Below, one piece after another: positions 1 to 4,932 of a DNA stretch of 6,325 bases. Both the position numbers and the translations under genes were made by a program. The first letter of the stretch is position 1. The number at the start of each line of letters is the position of its first letter. The stretch lies in assembly GCA_945876405.1 (NCBI GenBank), contig CAMCOJ010000126.1, forward strand, positions 1 to 6,325, in the 5' to 3' direction. The notes under the pieces were generated by a model. It was given only the letters and a program-made list of their open reading frames with translations, was not told the origin of the DNA and did no database searches. This stretch comes from an uncultured Ruminococcus sp. (GTDB taxonomy: Bacteria; Bacillota; Clostridia; Oscillospirales; Ruminococcaceae).

Positions 1-46
1 TACACAAGGAGTATCGTCGGCAGCGTCAGATGTGTATAAGAGACAG
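1..46 (+). other. Nextera read-1 adapter with i5 index (library artefact)
   Basis: This is not native DNA. Bases 1-5 (TACAC) match the end of the Illumina P5 oligo, 6-13 (AAGGAGTA) match an i5 index of the Nextera set (remembered as the 507 index), and 14-46 match the read-1 transposase adapter, ending in the mosaic-end bases AGATGTGTATAAGAGACAG. Genomic sequence begins at 47. A GTG at 32 inside the adapter lets an open reading frame run into the kinase gene, giving the false N-terminus MYKRQ. Confidence 0.98.
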
Positions 47-1111
47 TATCTGACATGCGTCGAGGGCGATGCTCCGAACACAAAGGTTGTTATAATCTGC
101 TCCGTCCTGAAAAATCCCGGTACCTCTGCGGACTGCTACCTCATTGTAAGTTCTCTTATCACTCCGATGAACACAACTATTATGCTGCTTAAACAGAGCA
201 GTTATTTTATAATAATACTGCTTATTGTCTTCTCGGTATTTCTTTCCGTGATAATGTCAAAAAGTATCGCAGAACCAATCCAGAAAATAACCGAATCCGC
301 TGATAAACTCGCTAAAGGCGAATACAAAACCGAGTTTGACGGAGGCAGATTTGCTGAAACAAAAAAGCTGGCAAAAACACTTAACTATGCCTCGGCAGAG
401 ATTTCAAAAATAGACGAGCTTCAGCGTGACCTCATCGCAAATGTTTCACATGATCTCAGAACACCGCTGACCATGATAAAAGCCTACGCTGAGATGATAA
501 GGGATATTTCCGGTGAACGCAGGGAAAAACGAGAGGAGCATCTCGGAATAATAATCAAGGAAACAGACAGACTTGCTGCACTTGTAAGTGATATGCTTGA
601 TCTCTCAAAGCTTGAAAACGGAAGTCAGCCACTGAACTATTCCAGCTTTGACATGAATTCGAAACTCAGGGATATTGTTGAAAGATACAAGGGTTTTTCT
701 GAACCAAACGGTTACACAATAAACTATACAGAATCCTCCCCTGTTTTTGTAAGATGTGATATGGGAAAGATTGAACAGGTAATTTACAATCTTATTAACA
801 ACGCAGTAAACTATACAGGCGATGACAAACAGATATATGTCTCAATGGAAACTGAAGAAGATTTTGTAAAAATAACAGTAAAAGATACCGGAAAAGGCAT
901 CTCTGAAGAAAATATACACCAGATTTTCGAAAAATATTACCGCTGTGAAAAAACACGCAGAGAAGTTGTGGGCACCGGTCTCGGTCTCTCCATAGTACGT
1001 GCTGTACTGAAAGCTCATAACTTTCCGTTTGGTGTTCAGAGCGCTCCCGGGAAAGGAACTGCTTTCTGGTTTAAAGTAAAACGCGACAAAGAGTCAATCT
1101 GTATCCAATAA
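47..1111 (+). CDS. sensor histidine kinase, 5'-truncated
   Basis: This is the C-terminal 354 residues of a membrane-bound two-component sensor kinase. It should autophosphorylate a histidine with ATP and pass the phosphate to a response regulator, probably encoded upstream and lost. Numbering from base 47, residues 1-50 are the end of an extracytoplasmic sensor region. Residues 53-70 are a transmembrane helix. Residues 71 to about 122 form a HAMP-like linker (AEPIQKITESADKLAKGEY). The HisKA helix has the phospho-acceptor His135 in NVSHDLRTPL. The HATPase domain shows the N box (NLINNAVNYT, Asn252), G1 box (DTGKGI, Asp280), F box (IFEKYY) and G2 box (GTGLGLSIV, from Gly309). All catalytic motifs are intact. 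The native start and first transmembrane helix lie outside the fragment, so the signal sensed cannot be inferred. Stop is TAA at 1109, followed by a terminator. Confidence 0.95.
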   Translation, partial: YLTCVEGDAPNTKVVIICSVLKNPGTSADCYLIVSSLITPMNTTIMLLKQSSYFIIILLIVFSVFLSVIMSKSIAEPIQKITESADKLAKGEYKTEFDGGRFAETKKLAKTLNYASAEISKIDELQRDLIANVSHDLRTPLTMIKAYAEMIRDISGERREKREEHLGIIIKETDRLAALVSDMLDLSKLENGSQPLNYSSFDMNSKLRDIVERYKGFSEPNGYTINYTESSPVFVRCDMGKIEQVIYNLINNAVNYTGDDKQIYVSMETEEDFVKITVKDTGKGISEENIHQIFEKYYRCEKTRREVVGTGLGLSIVRAVLKAHNFPFGVQSAPGKGTAFWFKVKRDKESICIQ

Positions 1112-1127
1112 TACAAAAAAGTATAAG

Positions 1128-1168
1128 ATGCACGTTTACGGAGATAAAAACGTGCATTTTTATATTTA
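1128..1168 (+). terminator. intrinsic terminator of the kinase gene
   Basis: A perfect 10-bp stem (1128-1137 ATGCACGTTT with 1148-1157 AAACGTGCAT) encloses a 10-nt loop and is followed by a T-rich tract (TTTTTATATTTATT). It lies 17 nt after the kinase stop, so it ends that transcription unit. An A-run upstream of the stem could give weak termination in the reverse direction. Confidence 0.88.
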
Positions 1169-1227
1169 TTGAACAAAGAAACGTTTATCAATATCTATCA
1201 CAAAAGTTTCACATTTCTCTCATAATA

Positions 1228-1255
1228 TTAACACATTGCCTGAGTATAATATAAA
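1228..1255 (+). promoter_or_regulatory. putative sigma-A promoter of the candidate small RNA
   Basis: TTAACA (1228-1233) and TATAAA (1250-1255) are separated by 16 nt, which would start RNA near 1262. An overlapping perfect TATAAT at 1245-1250 would instead start near 1257 but lacks a good -35 box at the right distance. The region between the kinase terminator (to 1168) and this promoter holds no other feature I can support. Confidence 0.55.
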
Positions 1256-1256
1256 C

Positions 1257-1422
1257 ATGCTCAGCGAGGGAAAACAAAAACCCGCAGACAAGATAACAAA
1301 TTCGGAAAGCTGAGCTGATTAATTCACGGTATTTTACGTTTACCCCAACGTAGAATATAAATCCCCAATAATCCCTATATCATAACCAAAAACACTCCTT
1401 CTTGTAAGGAGTGTTTTTGGTT
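1257..1422 (+). ncRNA. candidate independent small RNA with C-rich motifs
   Basis: About 165 nt lie between a promoter and a strong hairpin terminator, with no convincing reading frame. A 7-bp stem, GCTCAGC (1259-1265) with GCTGAGC (1309-1315), closes a 5' domain containing a GGG/CCC pairing. A second hairpin, 1330-1340 with 1347-1357, has 11 bp including one G-T pair and displays the loop TACCCC. Two more C-rich stretches follow in what looks like single-stranded sequence (ATCCCC at 1361-1366, ATCCC at 1371-1375) before the terminator. C-rich loops that bind Shine-Dalgarno sequences are known in Firmicutes sRNAs such as RsaE/RoxS; the similarity here is in layout, not demonstrated homology. 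Because the downstream gene has its own promoter at 1461-1489, a leader riboswitch is less likely. I recognise no named RNA family. Confidence 0.5.
1384..1422. terminator. 17-bp perfect hairpin terminator
   Basis: AACCAAAAACACTCCTT (1384-1400) pairs perfectly with AAGGAGTGTTTTTGGTT (1406-1422) around the loop CTTGT. Read as a terminator, the core is CACTCCTT/AAGGAGTG followed by TTTTTGGTT. The A-run on the 5' arm makes it equally plausible in the minus direction. It insulates the candidate RNA from the next gene. Confidence 0.85.
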
Positions 1423-1460
1423 AACAGAAAAACAAGTGAAAATATTTTTTGGCAAAAGTA

Positions 1461-1489
1461 TTGTATATCAGATTATAAAATGTTATAAT
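1461..1489 (+). promoter_or_regulatory. extended -10 sigma-A promoter
   Basis: TTGTAT (1461-1466) and TATAAT (1484-1489) are separated by exactly 17 nt, and a TGT directly before the -10 gives the extended -10 form TGnTATAAT. Transcription should start near 1496, leaving a leader of about 60 nt before the TTG start at 1556. It shows that the membrane-protein gene is not dependent on the upstream units. Confidence 0.82.
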
Positions 1490-1540
1490 TATAAGTACCG
1501 GTTCATTTACCGTATTATTACAATAAAACAGAACAAAACT

Positions 1541-1547
1541 AAGGAGG
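1541..1547 (+). promoter_or_regulatory. ribosome binding site that sets a TTG start
   Basis: AAGGAGG is a near-perfect Shine-Dalgarno sequence. It stands 8 nt before an in-frame TTG at 1556. The frame is open back to a GTG at 1436, but that GTG has no ribosome binding site, lies upstream of the promoter at 1461-1489, and would add 40 lysine- and tyrosine-rich residues. Confidence 0.85.
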
Positions 1548-1555
1548 AATACTTT

Positions 1556-2344
1556 TTGCCTGAAAACATAAACATCAAACTTCTGATAAAAAGGATTCTG
1601 TCACTGCTTAGCATTGGATATGTCGGGCTTATGGCTTTTCTTGCTTTTGCTTCACTATACTATGATGTTAAGATAGTCAGCCGGACATCGTTCATTATAC
1701 TTGAGATTTTTCTCGGACTCCTTTTCGGTGGAACGATGATTTACACGCGAAAACAGATCCTGACCTCGATAGCCGGTCTGTTCGGACTGCTGTTTTACCT
1801 TCCGGTTGTTGTACTGTATTACAGCCCGGAAAACCTTATCCTGCTGATTCCGCTCGGAATCATCTCCGTTCTGGTATTTTTCTTCAGCGGAGCCGGAGAA
1901 GGAATAAAGACAATACTCGGTACCATTTACCTGCTTCTCTACATAATATGCATTCTCGCTTATTATCTTTATGTTTCAATATTCGCAGGAAATACAATCG
2001 ACACTGTAACCTATGAATCAATTTCACCGTCACAGGCATACAGATGCTACGTACTTGATATTACAGATTCATCAGAAGGTACAACCAAGGTTATCATTGA
2101 ACCTAATACACTTGATATTGACTACGGCAGTATAAAGTTTGTTGAAAAAGGCTATAAGCGAATCGTATACAATGTCAGAAAAAACAAGCTGAACATCATT
2201 CCTGAATGGACTACAGACCCTGAGGACGGAGATATTCTTATGATTGATGGTGAAGTTCGTTTCAGGACTTCCGATGCAGTTAATGAAGATCCGGCATACA
2301 GGTATTTTGCTGCAGAAAACAGAAAATACAGATTCTTACGTTAA
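1556..2344 (+). CDS. five-helix membrane protein of unknown function
   Basis: The product is 262 residues if translated from the TTG start at 1556, chosen for the AAGGAGG 8 nt upstream. Five hydrophobic helices are visible at about residues 14-35, 45-63, 69-89, 94-111 and 119-143. A basic N-terminus (KLLIKR) precedes the first helix, so the N-terminus is probably cytoplasmic. With an odd helix number, the polar C-terminal domain of about 120 residues would then lie outside. That domain opens with YESISPSQAYRCYVLD, which recalls the SPdgkY-type beta-strand motif seen in several uncharacterised Firmicutes exported domains, but I cannot assign a family. It has no lipobox and no catalytic motif that I can see. 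It has its own promoter and ends in a hairpin shortly before the VanZ-like gene, with which it may be partly cotranscribed. No function is proposed. Confidence 0.85.
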   Translation: MPENINIKLLIKRILSLLSIGYVGLMAFLAFASLYYDVKIVSRTSFIILEIFLGLLFGGTMIYTRKQILTSIAGLFGLLFYLPVVVLYYSPENLILLIPLGIISVLVFFFSGAGEGIKTILGTIYLLLYIICILAYYLYVSIFAGNTIDTVTYESISPSQAYRCYVLDITDSSEGTTKVIIEPNTLDIDYGSIKFVEKGYKRIVYNVRKNKLNIIPEWTTDPEDGDILMIDGEVRFRTSDAVNEDPAYRYFAAENRKYRFLR

Positions 2345-2348
2345 ATTC

Positions 2349-2382
2349 AAAGCGTTAAGTTCATCCGAGCTTAACGCTTTTT
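2349..2382 (+). terminator. hairpin terminator with short T-run
   Basis: AAAGCGTTAAG (2349-2359) pairs perfectly with CTTAACGCTTT (2370-2380) around a 10-nt loop. Only five Ts (2378-2382) follow, three of them inside the stem. It begins 5 nt after the membrane-protein stop and ends just before the ribosome binding site of the VanZ-like gene. I see no good promoter for that gene, so the hairpin may be leaky and act as an attenuator between the two. Confidence 0.72.
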
Positions 2383-2400
2383 CACGAAAGGACAGTCTTT

Positions 2401-2889
2401 ATGACAAAAAAAATAATACTTTTCATTCTTCTTGCAGCATGCATGATTATGATATTTCTTTTTTCATCACAGAATGCAGAAATATCAGGGAATCTAAGTG
2501 AAGGAATAACATACAGGATAGCATGTATATTCGTACAGGACTTCAAAACATTTTCCACGGAAAAACAGACTGAGATAGTAGAAGGAATGCATTTTTACAT
2601 ACGAAAGGCCGCTCATTTTTCTGAATATGCACTTCTCGGAATGCTGACATTTCTTAATGCCTGCCAGTATTTCAGTAAAACCGAAACCCGCTTTCTTATA
2701 ACCCTCCCCTTCTGTCTCCTCTACGCATCAGCTGATGAATTTCACCAGTTATTTACCGACGGCAGATGTGGCAGTCCGGTAGATGTCACGATTGATTTTT
2801 CCGGTGCTGTCACAGGTACACTTTTCATTTTTGTTGTATTGATGATTATAAACAGAATAAAAAGATCTCAAAAAACTATTGACAAATAA
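2401..2889 (+). CDS. VanZ-family membrane protein
   Basis: The product is 162 residues, a usual length for stand-alone VanZ-like proteins (Pfam VanZ). Residues 4-21 are the first transmembrane helix, followed by the FSSQ motif (21-24) that typically ends it in this family. The family's conserved blocks follow: RKAAHFSEYALLG (68-80), YASADEFHQLF (108-118) and GRCGSPVDVTIDFSGAVTG (121-139). A last helix spans about 138-151 before a basic tail. The founding VanZ gives low-level teicoplanin resistance in enterococcal Tn1546, but most chromosomal relatives have no known role, so resistance should not be read from this hit. The ATG at 2401 has AAAGGA (2387-2392) 8 nt upstream. The last codons (ATT GAC AAA) contain the -35 box of the trp operon promoter. 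Confidence 0.9.
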   Translation: MTKKIILFILLAACMIMIFLFSSQNAEISGNLSEGITYRIACIFVQDFKTFSTEKQTEIVEGMHFYIRKAAHFSEYALLGMLTFLNACQYFSKTETRFLITLPFCLLYASADEFHQLFTDGRCGSPVDVTIDFSGAVTGTLFIFVVLMIINRIKRSQKTIDK

Positions 2890-2907
2890 AAAAATGAGTT
2901 ATATAAT
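2879..2907 (+). promoter_or_regulatory. consensus sigma-A promoter of the trp operon
   Basis: TTGACA (2879-2884) and TATAAT (2902-2907) are both perfect matches with a 17-nt spacer, the optimal sigma-A arrangement. RNA should start near 2914, at the head of the T-box leader. The -35 lies inside the final codons and the spacer begins in the stop region of the VanZ-like gene. A constitutively strong promoter fits control by termination in the leader. Confidence 0.93.
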
Positions 2908-2913
2908 AAAGAC

Positions 2914-3215
2914 ATGTTAGTTTTATAAGTTTTAAATCCTATGAACAAAAGTAAGTAATCTTCAAAACGGTCTTACAGAGAGCTGAACATTGCTGGAAGT
3001 TCGGCAGATACGATGATGCATGAATGGATTTGTGAGGAGCCCGGTGAAATTTTATTTTAAAAGTATCCGGCGCCGTTTGTTCCGCGTTACAGGAACAGGA
3101 TATAAGGTATTTTATACCCGTATCTGTTAAGAGGATTCTTTGTAATCCTGAATCAGGGTGGCACCACGGTATGTCTATCGTCCCTTCTATATGAAGTGAT
3201 GATAGGCATTTTTTG
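2914..3215 (+). promoter_or_regulatory. tryptophan-specific T-box riboswitch
   Basis: This leader senses the charging state of tRNA-Trp and controls read-through into trpE. Stem I is closed by TCCT/AGGA (2937-2940/3035-3038) and ACAAA/TTTGT (2945-2949/3029-3033). Its specifier loop has AGTAA (2950-2954) on one side and GAA then TGG, A on the other, so the specifier codon is UGG (3025-3027), Trp. AGAGAG and an apical hairpin (2982-2988/2999-3005) follow the usual stem I pattern. Stem III is probably AGGATT/AATCCT (3132-3137/3144-3149). The T-box AGGGTGGCACCACGG is at 3155-3169. Its bulge TGGC (3159-3162) matches the GCCA end expected of tRNA-Trp with discriminator G. The antiterminator pairs AGGG with CCCT (3182-3185) and ACG (3166-3168) with CGT (3179-3181). 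Confidence 0.95.
3171..3214 (+). terminator. T-box regulated terminator
   Basis: Arms 3171-3187 and 3193-3209 form a 17-position stem with one C-T mismatch and a few G-T pairs around the loop TATAT, followed by six Ts (3209-3214). Its 5' arm uses CGTCCCT (3179-3185), the same bases needed by the antiterminator, so the two folds exclude each other. Charged tRNA-Trp should favour this form and stop transcription before trpE. Confidence 0.92.
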
Positions 3216-3247
3216 TTTTCCAGAAAAAAATTCACGGAGGTATATTT

Positions 3248-4729
3248 ATGCTTAAAGTAAAAACATCAGTTGATGAGATTAAAAATTATCTTAAAGATTA
3301 CAATATGGCACCGGTTATGTTTGAAGCACTTTCTGACACACAGACTCCTGTCAGAGTTTATCAGACACTCAGCCAGGGGCAAAAATACAGCTTTATACTC
3401 GAAAGTGTTGACAACAATGAAAAATGGGGACGTTATTCATTTATAGGAATTAATCCGAAACTCGAGATTATAATAAAGGATCACTGTGCTGAGATAAAAT
3501 CCCCTTCCCATACTGAAAAAGCCAGAGTTGATGACCCGGTCAGATTTATCTCCTACTATATTGACAAGTACAGAATGCCGAAAATAAAAAATGCACCTAA
3601 ACTGCTGGGCGGTCTTGTCGGTTACTTCGGATACGATATTGTCCGGTACATGGAACCTAAACTCACAAATATTCCGCATGATGATATCGAACTCCCTGAC
3701 TGTGATCTTTTCCTCTATGATGAACTGATTGCATTTGACCACCTGAGCGGAAAAATAATCATTATCGAAAATATCCTTAAAGATACTCCGGTAAGCATTG
3801 AAGAACAGTATGAAAAGGCATGTGAAAGAGCTGAAGCGGTATACAGAAAAACATTTGACAGCTTTGCTCCTGACCATATAAGACCTTCAGCAAGTGAATT
3901 CAGTGTTACTTCAAATGTCACAAAGGAAGAATTTGAAGCCAGTGTTGAGAAGGCAAAGGAACATATAGTCAACGGTGATATATTCCAGGTCGTTCTCTCA
4001 CAGCGTTTTGAGATAGACAATCCGCCGGACAGTTTCGCAGTATACAGAATGCTCCGGGCTACAAATCCGTCGCCTTATCTTTTCTATTTTAAAAATCCAG
4101 ACTACTGTATAGCAGGTGCTTCACCTGAAATGCTTGTAAATGTTACTGATTCAGTTATCACTACAAAGCCTATTGCAGGAACAATGCCGAGAGGAACAAC
4201 AGATGAAGAGGACGAAAGATTTGAAAAGCATCTTATCAGTGATGAAAAGGAACGTGCAGAACACACAATGCTGGTCGATCTGGGAAGAAACGATATCGGA
4301 AAGGTTTCCGAATACGGCTCGGTAAAGGTTTCAAACCTCATGCACATCGAACGTTATTCAAAGGTTATGCATATCGTATCAGATGTATCCGGTAAACTCA
4401 AAGAAGATAAAAATGCTGTTGACGCCCTCCTCTCCGTCCTCCCTGCAGGAACCCTTTCAGGAGCCCCTAAAGTAAGGGCAATGGAACTTATCGATAGTTT
4501 TGAAAAAACAAAACGCTGTCTTTACGGCGGAACGGTCGGATACCTTGGATTTGACGGAAACATAGATACCTGCATAGCGATAAGAACAGTCCTCTTCAAA
4601 AACAGCAAAGCCTACATCCAGGCCGGAGCCGGCATAGTAGCCGACTCAATCCCTGAAAGAGAATACAACGAAACCAGAAACAAAGCCATGGCAATGATAA
4701 ACGCCGTAAAAGACGCCTCCGAAATATAA
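3248..4729 (+). CDS. trpE: anthranilate synthase component I
   Basis: This 493-residue protein has the usual TrpE length. It converts chorismate to anthranilate using ammonia supplied by TrpG, the first committed step of tryptophan synthesis in the cytoplasm. The N-terminal part carries ILES (50-53), the family's tryptophan-binding motif, and NPSPYLFYF (273-281), which also lines the Trp site, so feedback inhibition is expected. The chorismate-binding domain shows GASPE (290-294), [11 protein letters not shown] (306-316), [16 protein letters not shown] (338 onward, with His339), [18 protein letters not shown] (398-415), [14 protein letters not shown] (427-440) and [18 protein letters not shown] (459-476). 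These fit TrpE better than PabB, as do the Trp T-box and fused trpG-trpD context. The ATG has GGAGG (3236-3240) 7 nt upstream. The last 52 codons are markedly poor in T-ending codons compared with the first 52. Confidence 0.97.
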   Translation: MLKVKTSVDEIKNYLKDYNMAPVMFEALSDTQTPVRVYQTLSQGQKYSFILESVDNNEKWGRYSFIGINPKLEIIIKDHCAEIKSPSHTEKARVDDPVRFISYYIDKYRMPKIKNAPKLLGGLVGYFGYDIVRYMEPKLTNIPHDDIELPDCDLFLYDELIAFDHLSGKIIIIENILKDTPVSIEEQYEKACERAEAVYRKTFDSFAPDHIRPSASEFSVTSNVTKEEFEASVEKAKEHIVNGDIFQVVLSQRFEIDNPPDSFAVYRMLRATNPSPYLFYFKNPDYCIAGASPEMLVNVTDSVITTKPIAGTMPRGTTDEEDERFEKHLISDEKERAEHTMLVDLGRNDIGKVSEYGSVKVSNLMHIERYSKVMHIVSDVSGKLKEDKNAVDALLSVLPAGTLSGAPKVRAMELIDSFEKTKRCLYGGTVGYLGFDGNIDTCIAIRTVLFKNSKAYIQAGAGIVADSIPEREYNETRNKAMAMINAVKDASEI

Positions 4730-4731
4730 AC

Positions 4732-4875
4732 GCGAAGGTGCAGGGCAACCGCAAAGCCCTGCTGAGCGAAGGTGCAGGCGACCGAAGGGAGTGCAGAGCT
4801 CGACCGCAAAGCCCTGCTAAGCGAAGGTGCAGGCGACCGAAGGGAGTGCAGAGCTCGACCGCAAAGCCCTGCTGA
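4732..4875 (+). repeat. GC-rich 55-bp tandem repeat between trpE and trpGD
   Basis: Two full 55-bp units (4766-4820 and 4821-4875) differ at one base, near the end (CTAA versus CTGA). A shorter 34-bp copy (4732-4765) precedes them and lacks a net 21 bp from the middle. The full unit is 36/55 GC, far above the surrounding genes. Each full unit contains an imperfect internal duplication: GTGCAG at unit positions 7-12 and 26-31, and GACCG at 15-19 and 37-41. The short copy folds into a perfect 7-bp hairpin, GCAGGGC (4740-4746) with GCCCTGC (4756-4762). There is no T-run after any hairpin, so these are not ordinary terminators. The function is unknown; possibilities include a REP-like intergenic repeat or an mRNA processing or stability element. 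Confidence 0.92.
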
Positions 4876-4891
4876 AAAAAATATCACTATT

Positions 4892-4908
4892 ATTTATCAA
4901 GGATAAAT
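4892..4908 (+). other. small AT-rich hairpin before trpGD
   Basis: ATTTATC (4892-4898) pairs with GATAAAT (4902-4908) around a 3-nt loop, 9 nt upstream of the AGGAG (4918-4922) that serves the trpGD start at 4933. It is weak and may be chance. The rest of the stretch from 4876 to 4932 shows no convincing promoter, so trpGD is probably transcribed from the trpE promoter. Confidence 0.3.
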
Positions 4909-4932
4909 CAACTTAAAAGGAGCGTAAATAAA

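Noticed and set aside
14..46. Transposon end (Tn5 mosaic end) as a mobile element
   Set aside because: The mosaic end is part of the Nextera library adapter, as shown by the adjoining index and P5 bases, not a natural insertion.
1257..1313. 18-codon frame ATG...TGA at the head of the candidate sRNA
   Set aside because: No ribosome binding site, and the frame overlaps the 7-bp closing stem. It would have to be leaderless. Kept only as an alternative to test.
1257..1422. Riboswitch controlling the downstream membrane-protein gene
   Set aside because: A strong extended -10 promoter at 1461-1489 lies after the terminator, and I see no antiterminator that would compete with the 17-bp hairpin. 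No known aptamer consensus was recognised.
1436..1555. N-terminal extension of the membrane protein from a GTG
   Set aside because: No ribosome binding site, the segment overlaps the promoter, and a near-perfect AAGGAGG precedes the in-frame TTG at 1556.
2244..2501. 85-codon plus-strand frame bridging the membrane-protein and VanZ-like genes
   Set aside because: Out-of-frame shadow of both genes; it runs through the terminator hairpin and has no recognisable protein features.
2401..2889. Glycopeptide resistance gene
   Set aside because: The family match is to VanZ in general; no vanHAX or regulator genes are nearby, and chromosomal VanZ-like proteins are common without a resistance role.
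2939..3235. 98-codon minus-strand frame
   Set aside because: It lies exactly over the T-box leader, whose RNA structure explains the sequence.
4732..4875. CRISPR array
   Set aside because: The copies are directly adjacent with no unique spacers, and no cas genes are present.
4612..4887. 91-codon minus-strand frame over the trpE end and repeat
   Set aside because: It is the reverse of trpE plus low-complexity translation of the tandem repeat; no ribosome binding site or protein motif was seen.
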